DNA from: Candidatus Poseidoniaceae archaeon
Lineage (GTDB): Archaea > Thermoplasmatota > Poseidoniia > Poseidoniales > Poseidoniaceae
Assembly (NCBI GenBank): GCA_022451765.1
Contig: JAKUNY010000014.1
Span: 1-19,803 of the forward strand
Direction: 5' to 3'
DNA: 19,803 bases
Below are positions 1 through 6,003 of this stretch, piece by piece; position 1 is the stretch's first letter, and each line of letters begins with the position of its first letter. The translations under genes and the position numbers were made by a program. The notes under the pieces were generated by a model. That model saw only the letters and a list, made by a program, of their open reading frames with translations, ran no database searches and had not been told where the DNA came from.

Positions 1-135
1 CGTTCTCTTTCGTTTGATGATGCAACCGAAATGTGGGGATCTGGTAACTTCCTTTCCACCAAAGGAAGGGTTCGAGTCTGTAAATCATGCTATCGGTCTT
101 GGAAGAAAGAGAACAAAAACGATGATATGTATTGA
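1..135 (+). CDS. C-terminal end of a small Cys-containing protein (5' truncated)
   Basis: Frame 1 is open from the window edge to a TGA at 133-135 and gives 44 residues. They end in a basic segment with a CKSCYRSWKK core (residues 27-36) followed by an acidic/polar tail. A CxxC followed by basic and aromatic residues resembles half of a zinc-binding knuckle, so the missing upstream part may carry the partner cysteines. No family is recognised. The residue composition (charged, one CxxC) is more protein-like than the overlapping +2-frame reading that starts near base 14, and the next gene has its own promoter just downstream. The start lies outside the window. Confidence 0.5.
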   Translation, partial: RSLSFDDATEMWGSGNFLSTKGRVRVCKSCYRSWKKENKNDDMY

Positions 136-153
136 TTCACTTTCACTTTCACT
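136..153. repeat. Three tandem copies of TTCACT
   Basis: Directly after the stop codon at 133-135 the hexamer TTCACT occurs three times in perfect tandem (136-141, 142-147, 148-153), followed by a partial TTCG. The pyrimidine-rich stretch lies between the end of one gene and the TATA-like box of the next. Pyrimidine-rich tracts can act in archaeal termination, but this one is not a clean T-run, so no function is assigned. Confidence 0.7.
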
Positions 154-170
154 TTCGCCCCAAGAAAAAC

Positions 171-180
171 AAACTATACC
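171..180 (+). promoter_or_regulatory. TATA-like promoter element for the 202-795 gene
   Basis: AAACTATACC is centred about 26 nt upstream of the ATG at 202. In archaea the TATA box lies about 25-27 nt before the transcription start, so the mRNA would begin at or very near the start codon (leaderless). The same spacing recurs at several other starts in this window. Confidence 0.5.
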
Positions 181-201
181 GACTGCACTCAGTCACAAGG
201 T

Positions 202-795
202 ATGCGTAACAACCGAACAATCGTACGGAGCCTCGTGACTGGACAAGGAACCTTCCTTGCGATGAGTGATGGACTCATTGTATGGGAAACGTCTTCTGCA
301 CGCAGGACCTTGCACCTGAGATCCATGGCGACTGCGCTTCTCGGCGTCAAGGAAGACAATTACTCAATCTCGAAACTCTTCGTTGGGGATAAGCAAGGCC
401 AACTTCATGTGGTCCAATTTCCTGACTTCGTATTGTCACACACCGTCACTGTGAGTGACAATGCTCTGCGAGCCATGTGCATGACTGATCATGGAGACCT
501 TTTGGTAGCCGATGCAAAAGGCCGTGTGCTAAGCGTGGACAAGCAAGGGAAGCCATCCTCGCTGTTTGACACAAACCGATCAGTTTCGTCCATTCGCGTC
601 GAGAGAAAGACCATCCGGATTCAGTCCGGTTGGGAGCAGTGTGTTTACAACTGGGAAGGAGACTTAGCCAATTCTGAGGATGCTTCACGTTCATTTGGTG
701 ACAGCCTCATGATACGGCGAATGCGTGAGCGTAAAGCCTTGGAGGAACGACGTCGAGCAGCTGAGGCTCAATTGCGATTCTTACCATCTGCCTGA
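202..795 (+). CDS. Hypothetical protein, beta-propeller-like with basic C-terminal helix
   Basis: 197 residues, no recognised family. Residues about 12-155 consist of short repeated beta-strand units with patterns such as LFVGDKQGQLHVV, LLVADAKGRVLSV and IRIQSGWEQCVYNW. These look like blades of a WD40/PQQ-like propeller, but there are too few to close a full propeller alone. The last 35 residues form a highly charged helix (MIRRMRERKALEERRRAAEAQ) that could be a coiled coil or nucleic-acid contact. There is no signal peptide or membrane segment, so it is probably cytoplasmic. The ATG at 202 is supported by a TATA-like box at -26. The 3' end overlaps the convergent MBL-fold gene by 28 bp. Function unknown; the propeller reading is an inference from strand patterns. 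Confidence 0.75.
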   Translation: MRNNRTIVRSLVTGQGTFLAMSDGLIVWETSSARRTLHLRSMATALLGVKEDNYSISKLFVGDKQGQLHVVQFPDFVLSHTVTVSDNALRAMCMTDHGDLLVADAKGRVLSVDKQGKPSSLFDTNRSVSSIRVERKTIRIQSGWEQCVYNWEGDLANSEDASRSFGDSLMIRRMRERKALEERRRAAEAQLRFLPSA

Positions 796-1589
796 TTGCT
801 TTCTTGTTCCTTTCTCGGCCAAGATGGAACCGGCTCATGCCACAGCGAGGTGTGTGCAGGCTTAGGCCAAGACCGAGGTGTTGCGCCTTGATCAGCAATG
901 ATTTGGTTGAGCATTGTGATGTGACGTTGTATGGTTTCTGAAATATGACCCTGCCCCTGAAGGCTCGGACCATGCATCGGAATCAACTTCTCTGCATCCA
1001 ATTTCAACAGCATTTCAAGACTCTCTTTTCCTCGAATAAGATTGCCTGTAGGTACATCCCATCGCATTGGACGGTCTGCCCTTGGAATCAATGCACCTGC
1101 GATTATTGTCTTCGCTGAGGGGATGTAAATTAGGAGATTGCAACTGCTTGGCCCCGGTGCTTCGAGAATCTCGATCAATTCATTCTCAAGGACCACATGT
1201 TGCCCGATTTCCAAACCAATAGCGTTCACAACCGGCATATCTGAATCGAATCGATTGGCCCATGTGGTGAAAAAATCACCCGTTGATAGAGAAGAGACAG
1301 CAGAAGGATGCGTCGCAATCGGTATTCCTCCGAAGTGTTCGGAGATTGAGAGTGAGCCTCCGCTGAACGGATAGCGACGTGAAGTGAGGATGATTTCTCG
1401 GAGGGTTACATCCTCACCGAGCTGGCCAACGATTCGTTCTTGTTGGAGCAGTTGGTACCAAGCCGTACCTGCATCGATGAGGATGGCTTCTTTTGCTCCC
1501 ATCAGAAGAACTGCGTTCGCATCGTGATGAATCCCCGGGAGGCGTACAATGCGCATGGACCGGCCTGTTCTCTCAAGTGGTTGAAGCAT
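768..1589 (-). CDS. Metallo-beta-lactamase-fold protein with lost metal ligands (probable pseudoenzyme)
   Basis: 273 residues. The MBL fold is recognisable from the N-terminal strand pattern (MRIVRLPGI at residues 12-20, then AILIDAGT), the ILT...SGG turn at 67-78, a GIPIATHPSA strand and a C-terminal IPMHGPS. At the metal site ILTSRRYPFSGG replaces the family's ILTHxHxDHxGG, so both His, the Asp and the last His are Ser70, Arg72, Pro74 and Phe75. The usual GH(S/T) is PGPSS (Pro147) and the bridging Asp of 'GD' is Ala166. Only the final His206 remains. Hydrolysis by the standard dinuclear mechanism is therefore not expected; a binding or structural role is more likely. The start is uncertain: ATG at 1589 lies about 11 nt after the predicted transcription start, while ATG at 1556 (Met12) matches where the homology begins. 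It converges on and overlaps the upstream plus-strand gene by 28 bp. Confidence 0.82.
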   Translation of the reverse strand: MLQPLERTGRSMRIVRLPGIHHDANAVLLMGAKEAILIDAGTAWYQLLQQERIVGQLGEDVTLREIILTSRRYPFSGGSLSISEHFGGIPIATHPSAVSSLSTGDFFTTWANRFDSDMPVVNAIGLEIGQHVVLENELIEILEAPGPSSCNLLIYIPSAKTIIAGALIPRADRPMRWDVPTGNLIRGKESLEMLLKLDAEKLIPMHGPSLQGQGHISETIQRHITMLNQIIADQGATPRSWPKPAHTSLWHEPVPSWPRKEQESNQADGKNRN

Positions 1590-1620
1590 GGCATCATGAT
1601 GTCTCTAATCCGGTGGTTGC

Positions 1621-1630
1621 GGTTAAATAG
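1621..1630. promoter_or_regulatory. Shared TATA-like element between MBL-fold gene and L40e
   Basis: GGTTAAATAG reads as a TATA box on the plus strand (TTAAATA, about 25 nt before the L40e ATG at 1651) and as CTATTTAACC on the minus strand, about 37 nt before the ATG at 1589. A single near-symmetric AT core could recruit TBP for both directions. No other AT-rich core lies in this 61-bp divergent gap. Confidence 0.5.
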
Positions 1631-1650
1631 AGGAAGTTGGTGGCGAGGCT

Positions 1651-1800
1651 ATGGCACGATTCCCCGAAGCTGAGGCTCGCATGCTCGTTCGCAAGATTTG
1701 CATGAAGTGCAACGCTCGAAACGCTGCGCGTGCCACACGTTGCCGCAAGTGTGGCTACAAAGGCTTGCGCTGGAAGAACGTTGAGCGTAAAGGCATTTGA
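1651..1800 (+). CDS. rpl40e: 50S ribosomal protein L40e
   Basis: A 49-residue basic protein, short enough to be missed by length cut-offs. It begins MARFPEAEAR and carries a four-cysteine zinc ribbon C17-x2-C20-x10-C31-x2-C34 (ICMKC and CRKCGYKGLR), with a basic C-terminus WKNVERKGI. This is the typical size and pattern of archaeal L40e, a small zinc-binding protein of the large ribosomal subunit; the eukaryotic counterpart is made as a ubiquitin fusion, whereas here it stands alone. The ATG at 1651 sits about 25 nt after a TATA-like box, so the mRNA is probably leaderless. Its TGA ends 3 bp before the stop of the convergent A24 peptidase gene. Confidence 0.93.
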   Translation: MARFPEAEARMLVRKICMKCNARNAARATRCRKCGYKGLRWKNVERKGI

Positions 1801-1803
1801 GTT

Positions 1804-2802
1804 TCAAGGTAAAATCAACGGTAGCAGCGCTGCCATAGGATCACCAATCAGCCACAATGGTACAATTGCGGGGAACAAGAACAGCAGCAACGGTAGTTTC
1901 AAACTCACCCATATGCGTTCAGCACCAAAGATTTCCAATCGCTCGATGTGTTCATTCATCTCGACATCGGTTGGCGTTCGTCGAGGCGCTCTCCTCCTAT
2001 GATTCAAAACAATCTCACCGTTTGGCATTTCCATCGTATCGGAAAGCAACCAAACGTGGCGTTCTCGGACCTCTTTCAGTGGTACACAAAGAGCCATCCA
2101 AGCCATGGTCAGGTCCGAGAAATTCTTGACCGAACCTGACACAATGTTCCGGAAGAAAAGGACAAATGGAATGAGGATGAACAAAAATCCTCCCCAAATG
2201 AGTAAACTCAATGAGGGTGGTAAGTGAAGCACAGCCTCATCCATTGCAGTTGTAGAGGAGACGGGGACAGAGTCCCAAGACGGGAATAGAAGCGTTACCC
2301 ACATCAGAGCTTTCGCATCCGCACCCCCGTGAATAAATCGTAATCGCCATGCTAAATCAATGATCAAGATGGTGAACAACGCACCCACATACGACCACCA
2401 CAGGGCGGCTTCGGGCGTTGCATCACCGACCAGTACATCAAGCGGTGATGTCGACGCAAAGCGGAAACCTGCAGCAATGATTCCGATGACAGACAAGAGA
2501 TACCAAACGAGAACAATCTGATCCAAGCGATTTCCTGCCCGAACATCACCGAGGGTTGGACGCCCAATAACGGAACCACTCGCATACGCCAAAAGGGCGG
2601 ATGCTGTCAACCAAACAGACCAATGTGGTTGTTGCATGAGAAGGTCAAGAGTCCAGATGAAAACGATCGGTTTGGTCCAAACCATCCAATGCTCGTTGGA
2701 GACTTTACGCTCCTTGTGATCAAACCAAGCGGCCCAAGCCATGCAGAGTGTGAGGACGCCCATTCGAGCCCACCCGAGAATCAGGTCAGAATCGAAATCC
2801 AT
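1804..2802 (-). CDS. A24 family (prepilin/prearchaellin-type) aspartic membrane peptidase
   Basis: 332 residues from the preferred start, with several hydrophobic helices. The two aspartates of the A24 family are visible. The first is in WFDHKERKVSN (Asp28), matching the 'D-x-(R/K)..(I/V)xN' site after the first helix. The second is in HGGADAKAL (Asp162), the GxGD-type motif. Such enzymes cut class III signal peptides of type IV pilins or archaellins in the membrane. The protein is longer than typical FlaK/PibD proteins; it has a charged cytosolic segment (about residues 240-290, with RRRAPRR) and a hydrophobic hairpin at the C-terminus. The start at 2802 gives a short N-terminus before helix 1 and has a TTTAAG box about 27 nt upstream. 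In-frame ATGs at 2814 and 2898 are alternatives; the longest would overlap the divergent UPF0147 start. No pilin-type substrate is seen in the window. Confidence 0.85.
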   Translation of the reverse strand: MDFDSDLILGWARMGVLTLCMAWAAWFDHKERKVSNEHWMVWTKPIVFIWTLDLLMQQPHWSVWLTASALLAYASGSVIGRPTLGDVRAGNRLDQIVLVWYLLSVIGIIAAGFRFASTSPLDVLVGDATPEAALWWSYVGALFTILIIDLAWRLRFIHGGADAKALMWVTLLFPSWDSVPVSSTTAMDEAVLHLPPSLSLLIWGGFLFILIPFVLFFRNIVSGSVKNFSDLTMAWMALCVPLKEVRERHVWLLSDTMEMPNGEIVLNHRRRAPRRTPTDVEMNEHIERLEIFGAERIWVSLKLPLLLFLFPAIVPLWLIGDPMAALLPLILP

Positions 2803-2825
2803 TATTGGGTCCATGTCGCCAATGA

Positions 2826-2833
2826 CCTTAAAG
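2826..2833 (-). promoter_or_regulatory. TATA-like element for the A24 peptidase gene
   Basis: On the minus strand the run CTTTAAGG is centred about 27 nt upstream of the ATG at 2802, the spacing expected for a leaderless archaeal mRNA. It favours the 2802 start, because in-frame ATGs at 2814 and 2898 would lie before the predicted transcription start. Confidence 0.4.
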
Positions 2834-2851
2834 ACGGCCCACGACAAGGCA

Positions 2852-2860
2852 TTCTTATTG
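2852..2860 (+). promoter_or_regulatory. Weak TATA-like element for the UPF0147 gene
   Basis: TTCTTATTG is centred about 27 nt upstream of the ATG at 2883. It is a poor match, but the spacing agrees with the other predicted leaderless promoters here. It would lie inside the longest reading of the divergent A24 gene. Confidence 0.3.
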
Positions 2861-2882
2861 CGGAATCTAAGGAGTTGTGGTG

Positions 2883-3149
2883 ATGGACGTCGAAACAAGG
2901 CTAGAGCAAGTTGCTACCGTAATCAATCAGATTGATGACCCGAAGGTACCACGAAACATACGCAGGCAAGCGAAAGAGACCTGTCAAAATTGGTTGTTGA
3001 ACAAAGCTAAGAAACTCGATGTTCGCATTGCTATGTCGCAATCAAAGTTGGAGGAACTCTACGAGGACCCGAACATTCCGCCTGAATTTGGCACACTTAT
3101 TCTAATGATCAATACTGAACTTGAAAAAATTCTGACTGACATTTTGTGA
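2883..3149 (+). CDS. UPF0147 family protein
   Basis: 88 residues, the usual size for this archaeal family of unknown function. Family hallmarks are visible: an N-terminal helix with LEQVATVINQIDD, the conserved VPRNIRRQA (about residues 22-30), a central helix with RIAMSQSKLEELYEDPNIPPE (Asp-Pro-Asn-Ile-Pro being the most typical part) and a C-terminal amphipathic helix ending LEKILTDIL. The protein is predicted to be all-helical, soluble and small. ATG at 2883 is chosen over GTGs at 2877 and 2880, because it matches the family start and the TATA spacing. The TGA is immediately followed by the reverse-complement stop of the convergent AI-2E-type transporter, leaving no intergenic base. Confidence 0.9.
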   Translation: MDVETRLEQVATVINQIDDPKVPRNIRRQAKETCQNWLLNKAKKLDVRIAMSQSKLEELYEDPNIPPEFGTLILMINTELEKILTDIL

Positions 3150-4577
3150 TTATTCTTCTTCATCGAGAAGGTCGAACATCGATTGAAGCACAACTCTGTT
3201 GGATTTCTTGAGTCGACCAGATTCGATATCGATGTTGTTGAGTTGCAAGAAATACGAATCATCATCGTACAACAATGCTGCATCTTTGATGTATGTATAC
3301 TGTTCTTGCGTCATTCTGTTTCGCTTCAGAGAGCGCTCAATTGCATGTTTGGCTGCAGTCTTGGCCATTTCTCGATCACTTAAGCCAAGAATCCGTTGGA
3401 GATCTTCCAATGAACGGCTTTCATGACTGCTGATTCTTCCATCCTTCATTGCATCTCTCCAAGCCTCGTCAATCGATGGCGCACGCTCTGCAAGTAGGAT
3501 AGCGATTGGACGAGTAGGTTCGATGTTCTCAAGAATGATCTTGAAGATAACCGTAAACGGTACAACCAGAACCATCCCGAGGATTCCCCAGACCCAGTAG
3601 GAATAAGCTGTTGTCAAAAGAAGCAATACAGGGGAAATATCCAGCGCCCTGCCAGCCCATTTGGTCTCGATGATGCTGCCCCAGAGTTGTTGGTTCGAAA
3701 CCAAGAGAATCAACAGCACAAACCACGCAACGGGCGGGAGCGTAACAAATCCAAGAATCAAAGGAGGTATCGTTGCAATCAGAGAACCGATGTATGGGAC
3801 ATAGTTCAGAATAAACGTCAGAAGTGCCCATGTAAACCAGAGGTCAATTCCAAACGCAAACAGGATAATCCCTGCAATTCCAGCAGTACCTAAACCAACA
3901 CCCGTTTTGACAAGGACGTAAGTGTTGATGCTCTCTTGAATTTGAATTTGCATGTCTTGGACCCGTCCAGAGACACCGCCTGGCCAAGCACGTTCAATTC
4001 GTCCGGGTAAGAAGCTCGCTTCAAAAATAATGAAGATGAGGAAAAATGTCACAGTAAGACCCATTGCGAGAAGCCCACCAACACTCGAAACAACACCTCC
4101 GGCAAGATCTGCAATACCGGAATCGTCGGACAGGAGCCCCCTCTCAGCCAAATCCTCTGTGAAAGTCCCGTTGGATGAAGTCAGCGATTCTGTAATCGAG
4201 GAACCGATGACAGGAGTGGCTTTGATTTGATCCCATCGTTTGTCCAATTTATCATTGTACTTTTTGATTTGTTCTTCGTCATCTGCAAGCTCACTGACCT
4301 GATCAAATGCGAGATACCCTGACGCTATGATCACGAGGAAGGTCGAGAGCAGCATTGTGAGATACGAAAGCCCAATCGGAAATCCGTTTTTCGAAAGATA
4401 ATCAGAACCTGGTTTAAGGACAAAATAAATGCCAAGTGCGATAAAAAATGGTTGGAAGATGCCTTTTAGCTCAATCATCCAAATTGTAAGGAGTGTCAAG
4501 AGAATCGCTGCAAACGCAAGTGCTCCCAATCGCCTGTGAAAGGTCTCGTTGTCAAACACAGACCCTCCCCCGACCAT
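3150..4577 (-). CDS. AI-2E/PerM family membrane transporter with soluble C-terminal extension
   Basis: 475 residues. Helices at about 18-35 and 38-55, one near 70-90, then a soluble insert (95-160), a helix at 165-190, and a hydrophobic block at 225-350 fit the AI-2E transporter family (PF01594). The NYVPYIGSLIATIPP segment (258-272) is the family's most recognisable motif. Members are named for autoinducer-2 export but many are permeases or Na+/H+ exchangers of unknown substrate, so the substrate here is open. Residues about 352-475 are an unusual hydrophilic helical tail beginning with IDEAWRDAMKDGRISSHES, which resembles TerB/EF-hand-like 'DGxI..xE' helices. Last gene of a likely operon after LonB and the MFS gene; 30 bp separate it from the MFS stop, with an SD-like GAGGT before the ATG. 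Confidence 0.88.
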   Translation of the reverse strand: MVGGGSVFDNETFHRRLGALAFAAILLTLLTIWMIELKGIFQPFFIALGIYFVLKPGSDYLSKNGFPIGLSYLTMLLSTFLVIIASGYLAFDQVSELADDEEQIKKYNDKLDKRWDQIKATPVIGSSITESLTSSNGTFTEDLAERGLLSDDSGIADLAGGVVSSVGGLLAMGLTVTFFLIFIIFEASFLPGRIERAWPGGVSGRVQDMQIQIQESINTYVLVKTGVGLGTAGIAGIILFAFGIDLWFTWALLTFILNYVPYIGSLIATIPPLILGFVTLPPVAWFVLLILLVSNQQLWGSIIETKWAGRALDISPVLLLLTTAYSYWVWGILGMVLVVPFTVIFKIILENIEPTRPIAILLAERAPSIDEAWRDAMKDGRISSHESRSLEDLQRILGLSDREMAKTAAKHAIERSLKRNRMTQEQYTYIKDAALLYDDDSYFLQLNNIDIESGRLKKSNRVVLQSMFDLLDEEE

Positions 4578-4581
4578 ACAG

Positions 4582-4586
4582 ACCTC
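4582..4586 (-). promoter_or_regulatory. Shine-Dalgarno-like site for the AI-2E-type gene
   Basis: On the minus strand GAGGT stands four bases before the ATG at 4577, complementary to the anti-SD of archaeal 16S rRNA. An SD inside a 30-bp gap without a good TATA box fits an internal cistron of an operon, in contrast with the leaderless first genes. Confidence 0.5.
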
Positions 4587-4607
4587 TCTTCGCCTCCACG
4601 TTTGAAT

Positions 4608-5954
4608 TTATTGTGGAACATTCTCTGCCTCTCTGGACTCAACCTTGAATGAGAGGAGGAATGCGAGCATCATCAATAAACCGCAGATATGGAAGGCAGT
4701 ATGATAGTCGAAAAAGCCGTTTCGATCGACCGTGATGGTCCAGACATATCCTCCTGTTAATGGTCCGAGAATACGTGCGAAAGATGAAAGAGATTCTTGC
4801 GAACCCATCACTGCGCCCAATTCGTAGTCTTCCTGTCGAGCCAACGAAGTGAGGACTGTGCACGAAGAGGGTTGGAACAATCCATTTCCAATGGCAATAC
4901 AGCCTGTGATTAGAATCATCCAAGCCCACACAAAGTCAAGACTCGAGTAGGGGATAAGGACCAGGCCAATTCCTGAAAGAACTGAACCAAATCGAAGGAT
5001 GAAGAGCGAACCATATTTTCGAGTAAGAGGTCCGATAAGGCCACCTTGGGTCACAATCCCGAGTATTCCAATGAGTGCAAATATTCGTCCGTTTTGTGCT
5101 TCACTAAATCCTAATCCACCTTGACTTGGTTCCATTTGAGTGAATAGAATGAAGACGGCATGCATCACTGTAAATCCGAACATGTACAGGAATGTAACCC
5201 ACATGAGCGAACCAATGTTCTTTGTGGCAAGCATGCGCTTTACATTTGCACCGGTTCGTCTCATCGTGTCACCCCATGATTGCTCAGGACGCTTTGTTCT
5301 TGACTCCGGATGAAGTGATTCAGGTAGATACTTGAATGCTAGGAGAAGCGAGAATATTGAGAGAACACTGGCCAATATGCATGGAAGGAGATAGGGGTTT
5401 GTTTCAAAGATGGTATCGGCAAAGACACCCCAGCGTTCAGCAGGAGACGAAAGTTCTCCACCGAGGAACGGCCCAACGGTAAATCCTAGGCCAAATGCTG
5501 CACCGATGAGCCCCATGCGAGATGCAAGCTGCTTTGGAGTACTGACATCACCAATGTATGCCCGAGCAACAGCAATGTTCCCATTGAACACACCGGCCAT
5601 AAAACGGGCTGCGAGAGCCATCAACAATGTATTGGCAAGACCAAAAACCGTGAAGAAAACCGTATTTCCTACAAGTCCAATCATGAGCACAGGTCGTCTT
5701 CCAATACGATCGCTTAAACTCCCCCATATTGGGGAAAAGAGAAACTGGGCTGCAGAGTAGGAGGTCATAAGCAAACCGACCCAAAGACCAATTTCACTGA
5801 TGTCCTGCTTGGTAGCCAAATCTTCAACGAGATATGTGAGGAACGGAATAACAATTCCAAATCCAATCATATCGATCATGGTGACGAGAAAGAGGATGAG
5901 CAAGGCCCCTTTTCCAGCATCCATCCCAGAAGATGGAACTGCCTTTTCATCCAT
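4608..5954 (-). CDS. Major facilitator superfamily transporter (TetA-like drug/metabolite antiporter type)
   Basis: 448 residues with about 12 hydrophobic helices, standard MFS size. Helix 1 carries MIDMIGFGIVIPFL (Asp28 and Pro37), the pattern of TetA-like DHA1 antiporters. The loop between helices 2 and 3 has motif A, GSLSDRIGRRP (78-88). Helix 5 carries GLGFTVGPFLGGEL (motif C-like, GxxxGPxxGG), which is typical of antiporters. Substrate cannot be told from sequence. It begins about 50 bp after the LonB stop, and the AI-2E-type gene follows by 30 bp, so the three are probably co-transcribed. Start is uncertain: ATG at 5954 is preferred, an in-frame GTG at 5975 would add seven residues, and ATG 5924 would still keep helix 1. 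Confidence 0.9.
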   Translation of the reverse strand: MDEKAVPSSGMDAGKGALLILFLVTMIDMIGFGIVIPFLTYLVEDLATKQDISEIGLWVGLLMTSYSAAQFLFSPIWGSLSDRIGRRPVLMIGLVGNTVFFTVFGLANTLLMALAARFMAGVFNGNIAVARAYIGDVSTPKQLASRMGLIGAAFGLGFTVGPFLGGELSSPAERWGVFADTIFETNPYLLPCILASVLSIFSLLLAFKYLPESLHPESRTKRPEQSWGDTMRRTGANVKRMLATKNIGSLMWVTFLYMFGFTVMHAVFILFTQMEPSQGGLGFSEAQNGRIFALIGILGIVTQGGLIGPLTRKYGSLFILRFGSVLSGIGLVLIPYSSLDFVWAWMILITGCIAIGNGLFQPSSCTVLTSLARQEDYELGAVMGSQESLSSFARILGPLTGGYVWTITVDRNGFFDYHTAFHICGLLMMLAFLLSFKVESREAENVPQ

Positions 5955-6003
5955 AAACCACTGGAGGACATCCACTCTTTGAAGTCATGCTTCACACTGT
6001 GGT

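Noticed and set aside
14..238. 74-residue open frame at the left edge
   Set aside because: It overlaps the more protein-like frame 1 tail and the start of the 202-795 gene, includes the TTCACT repeat translated as SLSLSLS, and has no promoter or SD.
5410..5760. 116-residue plus-strand open frame inside the MFS gene
   Set aside because: Antisense shadow of conserved MFS helices; composition shows no hydrophobic core or family motif.
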